Shown here: positions 33,506-37,241 of the stretch, in pieces
Position numbering within the stretch: the first letter of the stretch is position 1
Layout: each line of letters begins with the position of its first letter
Assembly: GCA_964610115.1 (NCBI GenBank)
Contig: CAZSUW010000019.1
Coordinates: forward strand, 1-37,241
DNA from: Litorimonas sp964610115
GTDB lineage: Bacteria; Pseudomonadota; Alphaproteobacteria; Caulobacterales; Maricaulaceae
Direction: 5' to 3'
Length of the DNA stretch: 37,241 nucleotides
Translations under genes and position numbers: made by a program
The notes under the pieces: model-generated
What the model was told of the DNA's origin: nothing
The model's database searches: none
The model's input: the letters and a program-made list of their open reading frames with translations, nothing else

Positions 33506-34645
33506 GTGGAACCTGTTCTGACATTGGCGGGTAGCGAGGTGACGGTCCTTGAGATCGTGATCGGCCTCTTGCTGCTCTTGCTCGGCGCGCTGCTGGCGAT
33601 CCTGTTTCGGCGCAAAGACAGTGCCATGCAGGCCGAGTTAATGGCCATGCGCGGGCAGCAGGCGGAATTACACGGGCGGCTCGCGCAACTCTCCGAAGAA
33701 CAAGCACAGCGCGGACAGCGCTTTCAACAGAGCCTCGATACGCGCTTGTCAGATATGTCCGATCGTCTGGGCCGAAACCTGCACGAACAATCTGAGCGCT
33801 CTGCCCACCACTTGAAGAGCCTTTACGAACGCCTCGAAGTGATTGACCGCGCACAGGTGAATATCCAGACACTGGCCGGCGAAGTCTCCGGCCTGCAATC
33901 CATCTTGTCCAATAAACAATCGCGCGGGGCGTTTGGCGAAATGCAGATGCAAAGCCTGATCGAGCAATTTTTGCCCGCGCGGAGTTACACCTTCCAAGCC
34001 ACCCTATCCAACCAGAAGCGCGTCGATGCACTGATCCACCTCCCGGGCGAGATGCTCGACGTAGCCGTCGATGCAAAGTTTCCGTTGGAAGCGTGGCAAC
34101 GCTTTGTCGAGGCGGAAAACTCTGACGTTGAAGTCGCGGCGCGGAAGCAATTTGCCAGGGATTGCCTGACGCATATTCGTGCGATTGCTGAGCGTTATTT
34201 GCTGCGCGGGGAAACGCATGAAACGGCCCTACTCTTCCTGCCGAGTGAGGCGATTTATGCGGAGCTTCACGCCCGTCATCAGAACGTGATCGAAAAAGCG
34301 TTTCACGCGCGGGTTATTATCGTTTCCCCCACCACTTTCATGGCGACGCTGCACACGATGAATGCGGTGATGAAAGATGCCGCCATGCGCGAACAAACCC
34401 ACCTGATATTGGATGAGGTCAGCAAGCTTTTAAAAGACACAACGCGCTTGGGCGAGCGCGTGATCAAAGCGCGCAATCAGTTCCATACGCTCGGCAAAAC
34501 ATTGGGCGAGATTGAAACCTCGACGGATAAAATCTCGCGTAAGGCCGCGAAAATCGATACGATGGACCTTGATGAAACGGACGGCGCGGACACATCAGAC
34601 GCCCTGCCCTTACAAGCGGCGAATTCGCCACAGGCTTTACCATGA
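33506..34645 (+). CDS. rmuC: DNA recombination protein RmuC
   Basis: The 379-residue protein has an N-terminal membrane helix (about 14-33), a long coiled coil (40-125) and the RmuC nuclease-fold domain (about 130-330). Visible signatures include NKQSRGAFGEMQMQSLIEQFLP, VDAKFPLEAWQRF and FLPSEAIYAELHARH. RmuC limits recombination at inverted repeats and has been linked to DNA and phage-related functions. The GTG at 33506 is the longest start; another GTG at 33539 is possible. It overlaps the next gene by 4 bp. Confidence 0.9.
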   Translation: MEPVLTLAGSEVTVLEIVIGLLLLLLGALLAILFRRKDSAMQAELMAMRGQQAELHGRLAQLSEEQAQRGQRFQQSLDTRLSDMSDRLGRNLHEQSERSAHHLKSLYERLEVIDRAQVNIQTLAGEVSGLQSILSNKQSRGAFGEMQMQSLIEQFLPARSYTFQATLSNQKRVDALIHLPGEMLDVAVDAKFPLEAWQRFVEAENSDVEVAARKQFARDCLTHIRAIAERYLLRGETHETALLFLPSEAIYAELHARHQNVIEKAFHARVIIVSPTTFMATLHTMNAVMKDAAMREQTHLILDEVSKLLKDTTRLGERVIKARNQFHTLGKTLGEIETSTDKISRKAAKIDTMDLDETDGADTSDALPLQAANSPQALP

Positions 34646-34977
34646 CAATTCACTATGGCGGTCGCCTTTTCCGCGCGGTCTCGACCGATGCCAGCAGCGA
34701 TGTCGACGGCGATACGATCTTTTCCTATGAGCAGCGCGGCGATCGCCTAATCGCGAGCTATAGCGGGGGCGATATTGATTTCGGCTCTATCATCGGACTG
34801 GTCGCCAGTGATGGCTCTCTGTCTTTTTTCTACCACCATGTGACCAAATCCGGCGACCTGCGGGCTGGGCGCTGTGAAAGCACGCCGGAAGTTCTGCCCT
34901 CTGGCAAAATTCGTCTGCACGAACGCTGGAAGTGGTTTGGCGGACCGCGCGGAAAAAGCGTGATCGAAGAGCTTTAA
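34642..34977 (+). CDS. Small protein of the 'N-acetylglutamate synthase'-annotated family
   Basis: The 111-residue all-beta protein has the pattern of a small family often labelled N-acetylglutamate synthase: an N-terminal YGGRLFRAVS, an internal YSGGDIDFGSIIGLVASDGSLSFFYHHV, then GRCESTPEVLPSGKIRLHERWKWFGG. That label is historical and enzymatic activity is doubtful for so short a protein. It is coupled to rmuC by an ATGA overlap and its stop overlaps that of the convergent DUF6498 gene. Confidence 0.7.
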   Translation: MTIHYGGRLFRAVSTDASSDVDGDTIFSYEQRGDRLIASYSGGDIDFGSIIGLVASDGSLSFFYHHVTKSGDLRAGRCESTPEVLPSGKIRLHERWKWFGGPRGKSVIEEL

Positions 34978-35600
34978 CCACGCTCAACCTGCTTTGATGT
35001 GTCCGTGTGTGAGATCGTATGGGCGAAGTAATCAATCACAGTTTTTAATGCGATGAGCAGCAAAACCGCGAAAATAGGCTCGCCGAAAGTCTGCGCCAGA
35101 AACCCGCCAAAAATGATCACAAAATGCATGATAAAGACGCGGCCATAGGGCGCGCCCATCTGGGCATTTGGCGTGCGACCGCGATATTCTTCCTTACGCA
35201 TGTAATTCCAGAACAGCGAAAACAGATGGCTAAGCAAGAAGGATAGAACCGCCCAAGCCAAGGCCTGTATCTGCCCAGGTGTTTCTATGACCGCGGCGCC
35301 GCCTAATAAGGTCATCACAAAAACGCCGTGAACAAAGGTGAAGATGCCGTAGTGAACGGTAAAGAAAGCTGCCACGAAGGCGTTCGCAAAAATAAAGCCA
35401 AAACCCGCCGTACCATCCGGTCGGCATAATAGGATTTTGGGAATGTTCAGCAGGCCAATCACGACGCTTTCCGCCCAATAGAGCAATAGGATGGCTGCAG
35501 AGTTCCAACCCAGGAAAAGCACCCCAAATATCGGAATAAAATTGGCAAGGATAAGGATCGCGCCGGACAGGCTCAGCGGCTTTGACCGTAAGACATTCAT
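34974..35600 (-). CDS. DUF6498 membrane protein
   Basis: The 208-residue protein has about six membrane helices and matches DUF6498: GWNSAAILLLYWAESVVIGLLNIPKIL near the N-terminus, FFTVHYGIFTFVHGVFV in the middle and PYGRVFIMHFVIIFGGFLAQ later. GAGAGGGG lies just upstream of the ATG. Its last codons overlap the stop of the convergent small gene in a shared TTAA. Function unknown. Confidence 0.8.
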   Translation of the reverse strand: MNVLRSKPLSLSGAILILANFIPIFGVLFLGWNSAAILLLYWAESVVIGLLNIPKILLCRPDGTAGFGFIFANAFVAAFFTVHYGIFTFVHGVFVMTLLGGAAVIETPGQIQALAWAVLSFLLSHLFSLFWNYMRKEEYRGRTPNAQMGAPYGRVFIMHFVIIFGGFLAQTFGEPIFAVLLLIALKTVIDYFAHTISHTDTSKQVERG

Positions 35601-35676
35601 GCGCCCGCCCCTCTCATATCCCGGCTATATATAGTTGGTCTTGAAAGGCCGTTAAGCGCCCCTCCCAAAGGCACCG

Positions 35677-36282
35677 TTAAAGCCGTCTACGGCTTTTCAT
35701 TGCCGCTGTAATCGTCCCATCATCAAGATAGTCCAACTCTCCGCCAATTGGAACGCCATGCGCAAGGCGCGTGACGCTCACGCCTGTCTTCTCCAAATGC
35801 TCCGTGATGTAATGGGCTGTAGTCTGCCCATCCACGGTCGCATTCATGGCCAGTACGACTTCGTCAACACCGCCCGCAGCGACACGGCGAATAAGCGAGG
35901 CAATATTGAGGTCTTCCGGGCGTATGCCGTCCAGCGCGGACAGCGTTCCGCCCAGCACATGATACGTGCCACGAAACGCGCCCGCGCGTTCCATTGCCCA
36001 AAGGTCAGAGACATCCTGAACCACGCAGATTGACGTTTTATCCCGCCCGGGTGCGGTGCAGATATGACACGGATTTGCGCTGTCGACATTGCCGCAATTT
36101 GTGCAGGTCGAAATCGTCTCTGCGGCCTGGGCCATCGCGCCCGCCAGCGGCGTCATCAGGCGGTCTGGCTGCTTCAGCAAGTGCAAAGCTGCGCGACGGG
36201 CCGAACGCGGACCAAGGCCTGGCAGACGGGCCAGCAGGGTGATCAAACGATCAATTTCCGGCGAAACGGACGGACCCGCCAT
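35677..36282 (-). CDS. recR: Recombination mediator protein RecR
   Basis: The product has 201 residues from the ATG at 36282, with GGAGAG in front, which matches usual RecR length; an ATG 12 bp upstream adds four residues. It has an N-terminal helix-hairpin-helix (LPGLGPRSARRAALHLL, 20-36), a zinc finger with C60, C63, C72 and C75, and a Toprim domain (about 84-178). It loads RecA with RecF/RecO at gaps. A small stem-loop covers the last codons and stop (35679-35696). The usual dnaX-ybaB partners are not visible. Confidence 0.95.
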   Translation of the reverse strand: MAGPSVSPEIDRLITLLARLPGLGPRSARRAALHLLKQPDRLMTPLAGAMAQAAETISTCTNCGNVDSANPCHICTAPGRDKTSICVVQDVSDLWAMERAGAFRGTYHVLGGTLSALDGIRPEDLNIASLIRRVAAGGVDEVVLAMNATVDGQTTAHYITEHLEKTGVSVTRLAHGVPIGGELDYLDDGTITAAMKSRRRL

Positions 36283-36365
36283 AGCGCTCTCCATAAAGCG
36301 GGCCTATTCCCGCTATCTTGGATACGGGCTGTGCGGGATTCGTTTCCTAAACTCAATATGCGAAC

Positions 36366-37157
36366 TCAAGCAGAGCGAAGGTCAGCGTCTGTCGCCCGTG
36401 CATAGCGCGGCGCCCATGCCGCCAAGACACGACCAATATAGTCGGCATCGCCCTCATCACTCAGCAGCAAATGATCCGCGCCGTCGAGGCTGACAAAACT
36501 CTTCGGATGTCTGGCGAATTTGAAAATATGCCCGGCATTATCAATGTTCACCACCCGGTCTTGCGGCGAATGAAAAATTAGCAGCGCCTTGTCCATTTCC
36601 GCCACTTCTTCGGCAATGTCATGCTTGTTGATGTCGTCGATAAATTGATCTTTGATCTTGAACGGACGCCCGCCGAGCATAACTTCGGCCTCGCCCCGTT
36701 CAATAATTTCGTCGAGCTTTTCAGCAAAATTATGGACGATATGGGTCGTGGTACAGGGACTGCCAATTGTCGCCACGGCTATCACAGAGGGCAGCTCTGA
36801 CGCGGCTTTCAACGCGGCTGTTCCGCCAAAGCTATGCCCGACAAGCAAGCCCGGCGCGCGGTAATTTTCCGCCAGATAGCGCGCCGCATTTTCGATCTCT
36901 TGCACATTGGTTGAAAAATTCGTGTCTGAAAAATCTCCGCCAGATCCTCCCAAGCCTGTAAAGTCAAATCGCAGCATGCCATAGCCTTCATCGACAAGGG
37001 CCTTGGCAATCGTCTGCAGCGGTTTGAAGTTCTTCCCGATTGTAAAGCCATGGGCGAAAACGACATAATCCAACACATCACCACTATCCGGCACGTCCAG
37101 ACGTCCCGCCAAGTTGTGACCCAGCGCACCGGGAAATTCGAAACGTTCGGTTTTCAT
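36366..37157 (-). CDS. Alpha/beta hydrolase (serine hydrolase/peptidase family)
   Basis: The 263-residue protein has an oxyanion HG at 36-37, nucleophile S109 in GHSFGG, D200 in SPQDRVV and H229 in DGADHLL, giving a complete apparent triad. It is most like the alpha/beta hydrolase that is often found alone or fused to OsmC. No signal peptide. The substrate is unknown; esterase or peptidase activity is inferred from the fold. Confidence 0.85.
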   Translation of the reverse strand: MKTERFEFPGALGHNLAGRLDVPDSGDVLDYVVFAHGFTIGKNFKPLQTIAKALVDEGYGMLRFDFTGLGGSGGDFSDTNFSTNVQEIENAARYLAENYRAPGLLVGHSFGGTAALKAASELPSVIAVATIGSPCTTTHIVHNFAEKLDEIIERGEAEVMLGGRPFKIKDQFIDDINKHDIAEEVAEMDKALLIFHSPQDRVVNIDNAGHIFKFARHPKSFVSLDGADHLLLSDEGDADYIGRVLAAWAPRYARATDADLRSA

Positions 37158-37214
37158 CTTACCACTCTAGCACAGATCGCCCCAAACAAAAAAGCGGCTT
37201 AAGGCGTGCTTTTT

Positions 37215-37241
37215 CTACGCCTCTGCAGCTTTGGATAGTGC
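37215..37241 (-). CDS. Possible C-terminal end of a gene cut by the window
   Basis: Read leftward, the last 24 coding bases give ALSKAAEA and a TAG stop at 37217-37215. A stem of AAAAAGC and GCTTTTT lies just after it (about 37185-37214), followed by T's, like a terminator. It could be the tail of a neighbouring gene; the visible part is too short to name. Confidence 0.3.
   Translation of the reverse strand, partial: ALSKAAEA

Noticed and set aside
34642..34977. True N-acetylglutamate synthase (argA)
   Set aside because: At 111 residues it lacks GNAT and kinase-fold motifs; only the historical family label applies.
37158..37214. tRNA or small RNA at the right edge
   Set aside because: No cloverleaf or conserved fold is visible; only a possible AT-rich hairpin.

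Overview
The window looks like chromosomal DNA from an alphaproteobacterium of moderately high GC, most plausibly in the Caulobacterales/Maricaulales/Hyphomonadales group. The reasons are a CtrA-type cell-cycle regulator with GANTC sites in its promoter, a FliJ-like gene divergent from ctrA, an LDH-like malate dehydrogenase, a large TonB-dependent receptor, a CelD-type acetyltransferase and a DUF6065 gene. The genus is inferred only loosely. I see no phage, plasmid, transposase or CRISPR array. One 100-N scaffold gap lies at 13699-13798.

Layout. 1-3086: tRNA-Tyr (partial, minus), rlmB and ubiA (overlapping, plus), a terminator, and convergent mdh. 3087-3946: a long stretch with no convincing gene. 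3947-5607: an exported nitroreductase-like protein and a MarR regulator, somewhat AT-richer than the surroundings. 5608-10718: a lipoprotein with beta-propeller motifs, then a tight run of DUF350 membrane protein, anchored trypsin-like protease, extensin-like LAS peptidase and TerB-like protein, then a CelD-like GNAT protein. 11029-17014: a TonB-dependent receptor, a coniferyl-aldehyde-type dehydrogenase and a GMC oxidoreductase, probably an uptake and oxidation module. 17063-18671: a lipoprotein of unknown function and a DUF6065 protein. 18823-27184 (minus): a complete tripartite RND efflux operon (outer-membrane factor, adaptor, pump; each junction overlaps by 4 nt) followed by an M13 metallopeptidase lipoprotein. 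27423-30522: phoR, a Pho box, phoU and phoB. 30628-32020: FliJ-like coiled-coil gene and divergent ctrA. 32118-37157: a possible 34-residue membrane peptide, a DUF418 protein, rmuC, a small 'N-acetylglutamate synthase'-type protein, a DUF6498 membrane protein, recR and an alpha/beta hydrolase.

How the parts work together. The RND operon has a readable promoter (TTGTCC-17-GATAAT) whose spacer is filled by a near-perfect TTATCG/CGATAA palindrome; half of that motif recurs in a candidate phoR promoter facing the other way. A textbook Pho box upstream of phoU-phoB suggests PhoB autoregulation, with pst genes elsewhere. The ctrA leader carries GANTC sites, a CtrA-box-like motif, and a 14-codon upstream ORF with its own ribosome binding site. 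The start codon of that ORF sits in the bulge of a hairpin and its stop lies 2 nt before the ctrA ATG. I consider this, the DUF350/protease/LAS-peptidase/TerB operon, and the duplicated remnant of the DUF350 gene the most interesting observations.
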